Positions 8,447 to 16,268 of a stretch of DNA of 64,000 nt are shown piece after piece. The stretch spans positions 2,604,001 to 2,668,000 of the forward strand of contig NZ_AP024545.1 in NCBI RefSeq assembly GCF_018406605.1, read 5' to 3'. Within the stretch, counting starts at the first letter, position 1. Each line of letters opens with the position of its first letter. The notes beneath the pieces were generated by a model. It did not search any database. It was not told the DNA's origin and was given only the letters and a program-made list of their open reading frames with translations. The translations under genes were made by a program, and so were the position numbers. Origin of the DNA: Noviluteimonas caseinilytica (GTDB taxonomy: Bacteria; Pseudomonadota; Gammaproteobacteria; Xanthomonadales; Xanthomonadaceae).

Positions 8447-10741
8447 ATGAACCGCAAGACCCTGAGCCTGGCCATCGCCGTCGCGATGTTCCCGGCCCTC
8501 GCGTGGGCGCAGGACGCCCAGCCCGCTGCCGCTGCGACGACGCCCGCGTCGAACCGGCCGGCCACGCTCGACACCGTCACCGTGACTGCGCGCAAGCGCG
8601 AGGAAACCTTGCAGGAAGTGCCGGTCGCCGTGACCGCCTTCACCGCCGAGGCCCTCGACAAGCTGGGCGTGGACGATCTGTCCGACCTCGACACGCAGGT
8701 CCCCAACCTCACGCTGTACGCCGCGCGCGGTTCCAACAGCACCATCACCGCCTACATCCGCGGCGTCGGCCAGTCCGATCCGCTGTGGGGCGTGGACCCG
8801 GGCGTGGGCCTGTACCTGGACGACGTGTACATCGCGCGTCCGCAGGGCGGCCTGCTCGACGTGTTCGACGTGGAGCGCGTGGAAGTGCTGCGCGGCCCGC
8901 AGGGCACGCTGTACGGCAAGAACACGGTGGGCGGCGCGATCAAGTACATCAGCCGTCCGCTGACCACCGACGTCACCGGCTTCGGCTCGGTCACCATCGG
9001 CAACTACGGCCAGCGCGACATCAAGGCCGCGGTGGGCGGCGGCCTGGGCGGCAACGACGCATTGCGCGCGCGCATCTCGGTGGCCGACCTGCACCGCGAC
9101 GGCTTCGGCGAGAACGTGATCACCGGCGACGACGTCAGCGACAAGGACGTGACCGCGTGGCGCCTGAACATCGGCGCGTACGTCACCGACGACTTCAACC
9201 TGCAGCTCGCCTTCGACCACCTGGACGACACCTCCGGCGTGCGCGGCGCGCAGATGATCCTGCCGAACCGCTTCGACACGCTGCTGACGCCGGCGACCGG
9301 CCCGTTCCTGCCGATGGCCGACCGCTACGACGTGCGCAACGGCATGCCGAACGTCAACGACACCACGATGCTGGGCGTGTCGCTGGCCGCCAACTACAAG
9401 TTCAGCGACGACCTGTCGCTCAAGTACGTCTTCGCCAAGCGCGAGTCGGACACCGACACCAACATCGACTTCGACACCACGCCGGACAAGATCGCGGACG
9501 TGCATGCGCTGTACAGCGACCAGCAGATCAGCCACGAGCTGCAGGTGAACTACGACGCCGGCGGCCGCGCGCGCGGCGTGATGGGCATCTACTACTTCGA
9601 CGGCGAAGCCGGCGGCCAGGTGCAGAACAACTTCTTCAACCTGTCCTTCGGCGACACGCAGGGCACGGTGTTCACCACCAGCACCGCGTTCTACGCCGAC
9701 TGGACGTTCGACCTGACCGAGAAGCTGAAGCTGGACGTCGGCGCGCGCTACACGGACGAGGACAAGCACGCGGTCGTGCTGAACCGCTGCTATTCCAGCG
9801 CCACGTTCGCCACGCCGATCGACTGCACGCCGCTGAATCCGAACGACGACACCGCGGTGGCACGCTTCAACAAGACGATCAACTTCAAGAACACCTCGCC
9901 GAAGATCTCGCTGGACTACGACATCACGCCGGACATCATGGTGTACGGGTCGTTCTCGCGCGGCTTCAAGTCGGGCGGCTACAACATCCGCGCGCAGGCG
10001 ACGATCGCCCCGACGTCGGCCAATCCGTTCAACGACGAGCAGGTGGACAGCTACGAGGTCGGCGCCAAGATGGGCCTGCTGGACCAGTCGCTGTTCCTCA
10101 ACCTGTCGGCCTTCCACAACAAGTACGAAGACATCCAGCTGTCGGTGTTCACCGCGCTGCCGGGCGGCGGGTTCTTCGGCGACTTCACCAACGCGGGCAA
10201 GGGCACGGTCGACGGCCTGGAAGTCGAATACCAGTGGCTGCCGAGCAGCAGCTGGGTGATCTCCGGCAACCTGGCGTACCTGGACGCGCGTTACGACGAG
10301 TTCCTGTACTTCGACACCAACCCGGCCGTGCGCCGCACGGTGGACATCGCCGACGAGCAGGACTTCACGAATGCGCCGAAGTTCTCCGGTGCGCTCAACG
10401 TCGAATGGCGCACGCAGCTGGCCAACATGGGCAACCTGTCGGCGCGCGTGAGCTACGCCTACCAGAGCGAAGTGACGGCGACGACGGAGATCATCCGCGC
10501 GACCGTGCCGCCGGTGGCGCCCTTCGGCGCGCCGCCGATCACGCAGGACGGGTATGGCCTGGTCAATGCCGGCGTCACGTGGGCGCTGGACGACCACTGG
10601 ACCTTCTCGCTGCTGGGCACCAACCTGGCCGACAAGGAATACAAGACCACCGGCTACAACCTCAACCAGGCGTTGGGCGTGTACACGGGCTTCTACGGGC
10701 CGCCGCGCCAGGTCAGCCTGACGGCCAAGTACGAGTTCTGA
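8447..10741 (+). CDS. TonB-dependent receptor (outer-membrane active transporter)
   Basis: A 764-residue TonB-dependent receptor. Residues 1-21 form a signal peptide ending WAQ, followed by a short Ala/Pro-rich linker and a TonB-box-like DTVTVTA at about 42-48. The plug domain is clear (EETLQEVPVAVTAF, VEVLRGPQGTLYGKN, VGGAIKYISRP). The rest is a 22-strand barrel ending in a C-terminal Phe (LTAKYEF), as expected for Bam-dependent insertion. The start at 8447 is set by the signal peptide and by GGGGAGA about 10 bases upstream. There is no N-terminal STN domain, so it is not a transducer. The substrate cannot be read from the sequence. Its promoter element matches that of the 3HB-oligomer hydrolase, so 3HB oligomers are a reasonable guess. 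Confidence 0.92.
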   Translation: MNRKTLSLAIAVAMFPALAWAQDAQPAAAATTPASNRPATLDTVTVTARKREETLQEVPVAVTAFTAEALDKLGVDDLSDLDTQVPNLTLYAARGSNSTITAYIRGVGQSDPLWGVDPGVGLYLDDVYIARPQGGLLDVFDVERVEVLRGPQGTLYGKNTVGGAIKYISRPLTTDVTGFGSVTIGNYGQRDIKAAVGGGLGGNDALRARISVADLHRDGFGENVITGDDVSDKDVTAWRLNIGAYVTDDFNLQLAFDHLDDTSGVRGAQMILPNRFDTLLTPATGPFLPMADRYDVRNGMPNVNDTTMLGVSLAANYKFSDDLSLKYVFAKRESDTDTNIDFDTTPDKIADVHALYSDQQISHELQVNYDAGGRARGVMGIYYFDGEAGGQVQNNFFNLSFGDTQGTVFTTSTAFYADWTFDLTEKLKLDVGARYTDEDKHAVVLNRCYSSATFATPIDCTPLNPNDDTAVARFNKTINFKNTSPKISLDYDITPDIMVYGSFSRGFKSGGYNIRAQATIAPTSANPFNDEQVDSYEVGAKMGLLDQSLFLNLSAFHNKYEDIQLSVFTALPGGGFFGDFTNAGKGTVDGLEVEYQWLPSSSWVISGNLAYLDARYDEFLYFDTNPAVRRTVDIADEQDFTNAPKFSGALNVEWRTQLANMGNLSARVSYAYQSEVTATTEIIRATVPPVAPFGAPPITQDGYGLVNAGVTWALDDHWTFSLLGTNLADKEYKTTGYNLNQALGVYTGFYGPPRQVSLTAKYEF

Positions 10742-10781
10742 GGGCTTCGCGTCCGGAACCCCCGAAAGTGAGGGACGAAGG

Positions 10782-10815
10782 GACGACGGCGAGCGCGAGC
10801 TCGCCGTTCGTCTTT
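10782..10815 (+). terminator. Terminator-like hairpin after the TonB-dependent receptor
   Basis: A long stem (GACGACGGCGAGC pairing with GCTCGCCGTTCGTC, one bulged T) closes on a GCGA tetraloop and is followed by TTT. It is 40 bases after the receptor stop and precedes the kinase gene. Confidence 0.7.
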
Positions 10816-10858
10816 CCGCCGACCGGCCTTATGCTGCCGCCATGACCCGTGCCTTCCC

Positions 10859-13800
10859 ATGCTGACCACCAGCGTCGTCGTCCTCGCTGCGCTCGCGTGG
10901 CTCGGCGTGCTGTTCTTCGCGGGCCTGTACGGCGAGCGCCACCCGCGCGCGTTCGCCGGCAAGTGGAAGCACATCTACGCGTTGTCGCTCGCGGTGCACT
11001 GCACCTCGTGGACGTTCTACGGCACGGTCACCCAGGCCGCGCGGTACGGCTGGGCGCTGCCGCCCACCTTCCTCGGCGCGATCCTGCTGTACCTCGTCGC
11101 CGGCGCCTTCATGGTGCGGCTCGTGCGCCTGGCGCGCGAAACCAACGCCACGTCCATCGCCGACCTCATCGCCACGCGCCTGGGCAAGGATGCGTGGCTG
11201 GCCGCGACGGTGACGCTGGTCGCCGCGCTCGGCCTGGTGCCCTACATCGCGTTGCAGCTGAAGGCGATGGCGATGAGCTTCGCGATGCTCACGGCGCGCG
11301 GGCCCGTTGAAGCGACCGCGCCGGCGTGGCAGGACAGCGCGTTGTACGTCGCCCTCGCGATGGCCTTGTTCGCGATGTTGTTCGGGACGCGGCGGGTGAG
11401 CGCGGCGGAGCACAACCGCGGGCTCGTGCTGGCGATGGCGTTCGAGTCGGTGTTGAAGCTCGCCGCGATGCTCGCGCTGGGCGCATTCGTGTGGTTCGGG
11501 CTGGATCTCTCGCATGCGGCGCCGGTCGTGCGCGCAACGCCGCCCGTGTCGAGCAGTGGCTTCGCGCCGCTGGTGCTGCTGGGTGCGTTCGCGATGTTCA
11601 TCCTGCCGCACCAGTTCCACATCGCGGTCGTCGAATGCCGGCAGCAGGACGACGTGCGCACGGCGCGGTGGCAGTTCCCGTTGTATCTCGCGTTGATCGC
11701 GCTGCCGGTGTTGCCGCTCGCGCAGGCGGGGACGGCGTTGCTGGGCGATCGGGTGCCGTCGGACCTGTACGTGCTCGCGCTGCCGTTGTCGCAGGGACAG
11801 CATGCGCTGGCGTTGTTCGCGTTCCTCGGCGGATTGAGTGCGGCGACCGGCATGGTCGTCGTCAGCACGCTCACGCTGAGCCTGATGATCGGCAATCACT
11901 GGTTCGCGCCGGGGCTGCTGCGCGGCGCGTGGCGCGGCGAGGGCGGGGACTTGCGCGGGCACGTGCTTGCGCTGCGGCGCATCGGCATCGTCGCGATCAT
12001 GTTGCTGGCGTGGATCTACAGTCGCCTGGTCGCGGGCAGCGAAGCGTTGGCGGACGTCGGTGCGGTGTCGTTCTCGGCGCTCGGCACGCTGGTGCCGGCG
12101 CTCGCGTTCGCCGTGTGGCGGCCGCAGACGCCGGCGCGCGCGGTGGTGGCCGGCATCGTCGCGGCGTTCGCGACCTGGTGCTGGGTGCAGTTGCTGCCGA
12201 CGGTCTTCGCGTTGCGCGGTGTGTCCACCGACTGGTTGTCGCAGGGGCCGTTCGGCCTGGCGTGGTTGTCGTCGAACGGGTTGTTCGGGTTGACGGGGTG
12301 GAGCCGCCTTGGGCGCGCGGTGGGGGCGAGCCTGTTCGTCGGCACCTTCGCGACGGTGCTCGTGGCGTTGTGGACGCGCGACCTGCCGCGGCGCGCGCGG
12401 CGTGGCCTCGATGCGCGCACCTTGCGCGACGCGGGCCTGCGCTTCCTCCCGCCGGAGCGTGTCGCCGAATTCCTGCGCGACGCGCCGCCGGATGGCGCGG
12501 TGCCGGCCGCGACGGAAGCCCGCATCGAACGCGAACTCGCCGCCGTGCTGGGATCCGCCTCCGCCCGCGTGCTGCTCGATGCGGCGCGTCGCGAATCCGG
12601 CCACCTCGACACCGTCGCCGCCATCGTCGGCGAAGCCTCGCGCGACCTGCGCTTCAACCAGCGCGTGCTCGAAGCGGCGCTGGAGAACATGAGCCAGGGC
12701 ATCAGCGTGGTCGACGCGCAGTTGCGCCTGGTCGCCTGGAACACGCGTTACGCCGAACTGTTCGACTTCCCCGAATCGCTGCTGCAGGTGGGCACGCCCA
12801 TCGCCGACCTCGCGCGCCACGCCTTGCGCCAGATGCCGCCGAACGGCGACGCGGAACGTGCGTTGCAACGCCGCCTGGCGCACATGCGCGCGGGCACGGC
12901 GCACCTGACCGAGCGCGTGTTCCCTGATGGCGGCATCGTCGAAATCCGCGGCAACCCGATGCCGGGCGGCGGGTTCGTTGCGACGTTCACCGATGTCACC
13001 GCGTTCCGCCGTACCGAAGCCGCGCTGCTGCAATCGAACGAAACGCTCGAACAGCGCGTCGACGAACGCACCGCCGATCTGGAATCCGCGCGCCGCGAAG
13101 CCGAGCGCGCGAACGACGCGAAGGGCCGCTTCCTCGCCGCCATCGGCCACGACCTGCTGCAACCCTTGCACGCCGCGCACCTGTTCACCGACGCGCTCGC
13201 ACGGCAGGTGCCGGAGGCGGGGCGCGAAAGCGTGCAGCAGATCCGTGGCGCACTGGATTCGACGACGGACTTGCTCACCGCGCTGCTCGACATGTCGCGC
13301 CTGGAATCCGGTGGCCTGGACCCGCAGCCGCGCGACTTCGCGCTGGCGGACGTGCTGGAGCCGCTGGCGTCGGAATTCCGCGTGCTCGCCGCCGAACATG
13401 GCTTGCAATTCGATGCGTTGCCGACGCGCGCCTGGGTGCGCAGCGACCCGCAGTTGCTGCGGCGCGTGCTGCAGAACTTCCTCGCCAATGCCGTGCGTTA
13501 CACGCAGCAGGGGCGCGTCGTGCTCGGGGTGCGACGCGACGGCGACCGCGTGCGCATCGAGGTGCACGACACCGGCCCCGGCATCGCGCTCGAAGCGCAA
13601 TCGCACATCTTCGACGAGTTCCGCCGGGGCGAAGACGCCGCGGGGCAGGGCCTGGGCCTCGGGCTGGCGATCGCGGACCGCATCGCGCGCCTGCTCGATG
13701 CACCGCTCACGCTGCGCAGCACGCCCGGCGTCGGCACGGTCTTTGCCGTGACGCTGCCGCGCGTGGCCGGCCCCGCGCACGACGCGCCGCTGGTCGCCAC

Positions 13801-14191
13801 GCGCAGCGGCGGCCTGGCCGGCACGCGCGTGCTGGTGCTCGACAACGAAGCGATGGCGCGCAATGCCTTGCGGCAGTTGCTCGAAGGCATGGGCTGCTCG
13901 GTCGTCGACGTGCCCGACGCGCAATCCGCGCACGACGTCCTGCGCGAGACGCCGGCGGATTTGTGGCTGTTCGACTACCACCTGGACGCGGGCGACACCG
14001 GCGTGGGCGCGCACGGGCGGCTGTCGGACGCGCATGGCGCACGGCCCACCGTGATCCTCAGCGCCGACGCGGGGGCCGACGTCCGGGCGGCCGTGCACGA
14101 AGCGGGCCTGCCCCTGCTGATGAAACCCCTGAAGCCGCTGGCGCTGAAGAGCGTGCTGGACCGGTTGCTGGCCGCCCGCGCGGTCACCTGA
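10859..14191 (+). CDS. crbS: CrbS-like hybrid sensor histidine kinase with Na+/solute symporter domain
   Basis: A 1110-residue inner-membrane hybrid kinase. Residues 1-490 are a PutP/SLC5-like symporter region of about 12-13 helices. Next come a STAC-type linker (about 530-590) and a PAS domain beginning near ALENMSQGISVVDAQLRLV. The HisKA box AAIGHDLLQPLHAAHLF has its phospho-acceptor at H764. The HATPase carries NFLANAVRY, DTGPGI and GLGLGLAIADR. A C-terminal receiver has its acceptor Asp in LFDYHLD (D1039). This architecture is the CrbS/CbrA class; CrbS with its partner CrbR controls the acetate switch in other Proteobacteria. A NarL/LuxR regulator gene lies 500 bp downstream in opposite orientation. 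The sensed solute (acetate, 3HB or other) is not determinable. The symbol is by architecture and neighbourhood. Confidence 0.88.
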   Translation: MLTTSVVVLAALAWLGVLFFAGLYGERHPRAFAGKWKHIYALSLAVHCTSWTFYGTVTQAARYGWALPPTFLGAILLYLVAGAFMVRLVRLARETNATSIADLIATRLGKDAWLAATVTLVAALGLVPYIALQLKAMAMSFAMLTARGPVEATAPAWQDSALYVALAMALFAMLFGTRRVSAAEHNRGLVLAMAFESVLKLAAMLALGAFVWFGLDLSHAAPVVRATPPVSSSGFAPLVLLGAFAMFILPHQFHIAVVECRQQDDVRTARWQFPLYLALIALPVLPLAQAGTALLGDRVPSDLYVLALPLSQGQHALALFAFLGGLSAATGMVVVSTLTLSLMIGNHWFAPGLLRGAWRGEGGDLRGHVLALRRIGIVAIMLLAWIYSRLVAGSEALADVGAVSFSALGTLVPALAFAVWRPQTPARAVVAGIVAAFATWCWVQLLPTVFALRGVSTDWLSQGPFGLAWLSSNGLFGLTGWSRLGRAVGASLFVGTFATVLVALWTRDLPRRARRGLDARTLRDAGLRFLPPERVAEFLRDAPPDGAVPAATEARIERELAAVLGSASARVLLDAARRESGHLDTVAAIVGEASRDLRFNQRVLEAALENMSQGISVVDAQLRLVAWNTRYAELFDFPESLLQVGTPIADLARHALRQMPPNGDAERALQRRLAHMRAGTAHLTERVFPDGGIVEIRGNPMPGGGFVATFTDVTAFRRTEAALLQSNETLEQRVDERTADLESARREAERANDAKGRFLAAIGHDLLQPLHAAHLFTDALARQVPEAGRESVQQIRGALDSTTDLLTALLDMSRLESGGLDPQPRDFALADVLEPLASEFRVLAAEHGLQFDALPTRAWVRSDPQLLRRVLQNFLANAVRYTQQGRVVLGVRRDGDRVRIEVHDTGPGIALEAQSHIFDEFRRGEDAAGQGLGLGLAIADRIARLLDAPLTLRSTPGVGTVFAVTLPRVAGPAHDAPLVATRSGGLAGTRVLVLDNEAMARNALRQLLEGMGCSVVDVPDAQSAHDVLRETPADLWLFDYHLDAGDTGVGAHGRLSDAHGARPTVILSADAGADVRAAVHEAGLPLLMKPLKPLALKSVLDRLLAARAVT

Positions 14192-14309
14192 GCCCGCAAA
14201 AACCTCGTCGCGTCATCACCCGGACTTTGCAGGGCGCCGGCGCAGACTCGGGCCACGGGAACTGCGGGACAGGGCTGCTGCTGCGCACATCGGACTTCGG
14301 GGGGCGTCC

Positions 14310-14711
14310 ATGATCATCGACATCACGTGCCGCACCGATCGCTTCAACCTCTCGGCCGTCGGGCCGCACTTCATCAACGACTGCTGCTTCGGCGAGGACT
14401 TCTCGCGCTGGCTCGTTGGCGCGCTGCGCAGGACCGGCGTCGATGCGAGCGTGATCGGCATGGAGGACTTCGGCTGGTCCAACCAGGCCACGCTCGACGG
14501 CACCACGTACCTGGTGTGCGTGGCGGGGAACTCGGACGCGCTCGCCGACAACCCGGATCGCGGCGAGTGGCACGTGATGCTGGAGCGCAAGCGTTCGCTG
14601 ATGCAGCGGCTGACGGGCGAAGGGAAGACCTCGGCGACGGATCCGCTGGTGCGCCGGATTGCGCGGGTGCTGATGGAGGCGGGGTTGGTGGAGGTGGGCG
14701 TCGAGGCCTGA
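14310..14711 (+). CDS. Conserved hypothetical protein, 133 residues
   Basis: I cannot assign a function. The protein is soluble, acidic to neutral, and has no signal peptide or membrane segment. Notable features are HFINDCCFGEDFSRWLVGAL near residues 20-40, MEDFGWSNQ around 51-59, and a C-terminal helix DPLVRRIARVLMEAGL. Small proteins with a similar CFG-D-W / EDFGW layout occur in other Proteobacteria as uncharacterised single-domain proteins. The gene sits between the kinase and its presumed response regulator, running towards the latter, with stops only 9 bases apart. A GGGGGG tract before the ATG may serve as a ribosome-binding site. A role in the two-component pathway is possible only by position. 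Confidence 0.75.
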   Translation: MIIDITCRTDRFNLSAVGPHFINDCCFGEDFSRWLVGALRRTGVDASVIGMEDFGWSNQATLDGTTYLVCVAGNSDALADNPDRGEWHVMLERKRSLMQRLTGEGKTSATDPLVRRIARVLMEAGLVEVGVEA

Positions 14712-14720
14712 CGCGCCGCG

Positions 14721-15383
14721 TCACTCCATCTGCTTCGACGGATCGCTGAGTTCGAGTTCGCGCAGGATCACGCTGGCCTGCGTGCGGTTGCGCACGCCGA
14801 GGCGTTCGAAGATGGACGTGAGGTGCGCTTTCACCGTGCGTTCCTGCACGCCGAGGCGATCGGCGATCTGCTTGTTGAGCAAGCCTTCGGCCACCAGCGC
14901 GAGTACGCGGAACTGCTGCGGCGACAGGCTTGCCAGGCGCGCGGCGAGGACGGCATCGGCGGGCGCGGACGGCGCACCGTCGACGGACGCACGCAATTTC
15001 GGCGGCAACCATTGTTCGAGGGCGAGGACGCTGCGGATCGCTTCGCGCAGGTCGTCCAGGCCGGTGCTTTTCGGCAGGTACCCCGCGGCGCCGTGATCGA
15101 GGGCGCGACGCACGACGCGCGGATCGTCGTTCGCCGACACCACCACGACCGCGACGCCCGGATGTTGCGCGCGAATCGCGGCGAGCCCCGCGAGCCCGTG
15201 GTTGCCGGGCATGTGCAGGTCGAGCAGCACCAGGTCGATGCCGGGTTCTTCCTCCAGCCGCGCCAGCACGCTTTCGAGCGAATCGGCTTCGCGCACGTCG
15301 AGATCGGGCACGGCATCCTTCGCCGCGCCGCGCAGGGCGGCGCGGAAGAGGGGATGGTCGTCGGCGATGAGCAGCGAAGGCAT
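14721..15383 (-). CDS. crbR: NarL/LuxR-family response regulator, CrbR-like
   Basis: A 220-residue DNA-binding response regulator. The receiver domain occupies residues 1-120, with the acidic pair in IADDHP (D8, D9), the phospho-acceptor D55 in LVLLDLHMPG and the conserved Lys in YLPKS. A linker leads to a LuxR-type helix-turn-helix at about 153-212 (LLNKQIADRLGVQERTVKAH). It begins 9 bases after the stop of the 3HB dehydrogenase gene on the same strand, so the two are almost certainly co-transcribed. Being next to a CrbS-like hybrid kinase makes a CrbSR pair the natural reading. It is the best candidate in the window to bind the shared GGAC-N4-GTMC element, which would make its own operon autoregulated. 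Confidence 0.88.
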   Translation of the reverse strand: MPSLLIADDHPLFRAALRGAAKDAVPDLDVREADSLESVLARLEEEPGIDLVLLDLHMPGNHGLAGLAAIRAQHPGVAVVVVSANDDPRVVRRALDHGAAGYLPKSTGLDDLREAIRSVLALEQWLPPKLRASVDGAPSAPADAVLAARLASLSPQQFRVLALVAEGLLNKQIADRLGVQERTVKAHLTSIFERLGVRNRTQASVILRELELSDPSKQME

Positions 15384-15392
15384 CCGGTGGTT

Positions 15393-16157
15393 CTACTGGA
15401 CCGTCCAGCCGCCGTCGACTTCGATCGTGTGGCCGGTGATGTTGCGCGCGTGCGGCGTGAGCAGGAACGCGGTGATGCCGGCCAGTTCGTCGAAGCCGAT
15501 GAACACGCCCTTCGGCATCGGCTTGAGCATCACGTCGCGCACGACGTCCGCTTCGGGGATGCCGCGCGTGCGCGCCTGGTCGGCGATCTGCCTGTCGACG
15601 AGCGGGGTTTTCACGTAGGTCGGGCAGATCGTGTTGATCGTGATGTCGGTGTCCGCGGTTTCCAGCGCCATCACTTTCGAGAAGCCGACGAGGCCGTGCT
15701 TGGCGGCGACGTAGGCGCTCTTGTAGGGGCTGGCGACCAGCGAGTGGATCGAGCCGATGTTGACGATGCGGCCGAAACCGCGCGAACGCATGCCGGGCAA
15801 CACGGCGCGCGTGAGCCGCGCGACGCCGACCAGCATCACCTGCACGAGGAAGTCCCATTTCTCGATCGGGAATTCCTCCAGCGGCGCGACGTGCTGCAGG
15901 CCGGCGTTGTTCACCAGCACCTCGACGGGGCGCGAGGCCTGCGCGAGCGCGGCGGCGACGCTGGCATCGGAGGTGACGTCGAGGACGCACGCTTCGGCCG
16001 AACCGCCGGCGGCGAGGATGCCGTCGACGACGGCCTGCGCGGCGGGCAGGGCGAGGTCGGTGACGACCAGGTGGTGGCCGGCGGCCGCGAGTTCGGCGGC
16101 GACGCCGGCGCCGATGCCGCTGCCGGCGCCGGTGATGAGGATGCAACGCGAGGTCAT
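15393..16157 (-). CDS. hbdH: D-3-hydroxybutyrate dehydrogenase (SDR family)
   Basis: A 254-residue classical short-chain dehydrogenase that oxidises D-3-hydroxybutyrate to acetoacetate with NAD+, the cytoplasmic entry of 3HB into central metabolism. It shows the Rossmann motif TGAGSGIG (about 9-16), NNAG at 83-86, catalytic Ser136 in NIGSIHS, and YVAAK with Tyr149 and Lys153. The stretch LVASPYKSAYVAAKHGLVGF and the C-terminal TGHTIEVDGGW closely match known 3HB dehydrogenases. The ATG at 16157 gives a normal family length. It is divergent from the 3HB-oligomer hydrolase and leads the operon with the CrbR-like regulator. The symbol bdhA is also used for this enzyme. Confidence 0.93.
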   Translation of the reverse strand: MTSRCILITGAGSGIGAGVAAELAAAGHHLVVTDLALPAAQAVVDGILAAGGSAEACVLDVTSDASVAAALAQASRPVEVLVNNAGLQHVAPLEEFPIEKWDFLVQVMLVGVARLTRAVLPGMRSRGFGRIVNIGSIHSLVASPYKSAYVAAKHGLVGFSKVMALETADTDITINTICPTYVKTPLVDRQIADQARTRGIPEADVVRDVMLKPMPKGVFIGFDELAGITAFLLTPHARNITGHTIEVDGGWTVQ

Positions 16158-16188
16158 GGTGGAGGCTCTGGCGCGTGGGGGCTGCCGC

Positions 16189-16262
16189 AGCCTAGCAGGG
16201 CGGCGCCCGGTCGCCTTCGGACGAAAGTACGATGCTTGCCTCGCGCGCGGGCTTGCTAGGGT
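16189..16262. promoter_or_regulatory. Divergent promoter with one central activator site (3HB dehydrogenase / oligomer hydrolase)
   Basis: The element TCGGACGAAAGTACGATGC (16217-16235) contains the inverted repeat GGAC-GAAA-GTAC. On the plus strand, TAGGGT (16257-16262) is a -10 element for the hydrolase. On the minus strand, TAGGCT (16194-16189) is a -10 element for 3HB dehydrogenase. Both sit inside a CTAG. The repeat centre (16224.5) is about -44.5 from one predicted start and -42.5 from the other. Neither promoter has a recognisable -35 element. The arrangement fits one activator dimer serving both directions. Confidence 0.65.
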
Positions 16263-16268
16263 GCCGGC

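Noticed and set aside
8387..10597. 736-codon minus-strand frame opposite the TonB-dependent receptor
   Set aside because: Antisense shadow: Val/Arg/His-rich, no signal peptide or motifs, and the plus strand has a complete receptor.
10771..10810. Possible third copy of the GGACGAAGG activator element upstream of the kinase
   Set aside because: Only the left half matches (AGGGACGAAGGGACGA). There is no GTMC half-site and no CTAG at +39, and the region forms the receptor's terminator hairpin.
10829..14098. 1089-codon open frame on the minus strand opposite the hybrid kinase
   Set aside because: Composition is dominated by Arg, His, Ala and Gln, as expected of the antisense frame of a GC-rich gene. 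No domain is recognisable, and the plus strand encodes a full set of kinase motifs.
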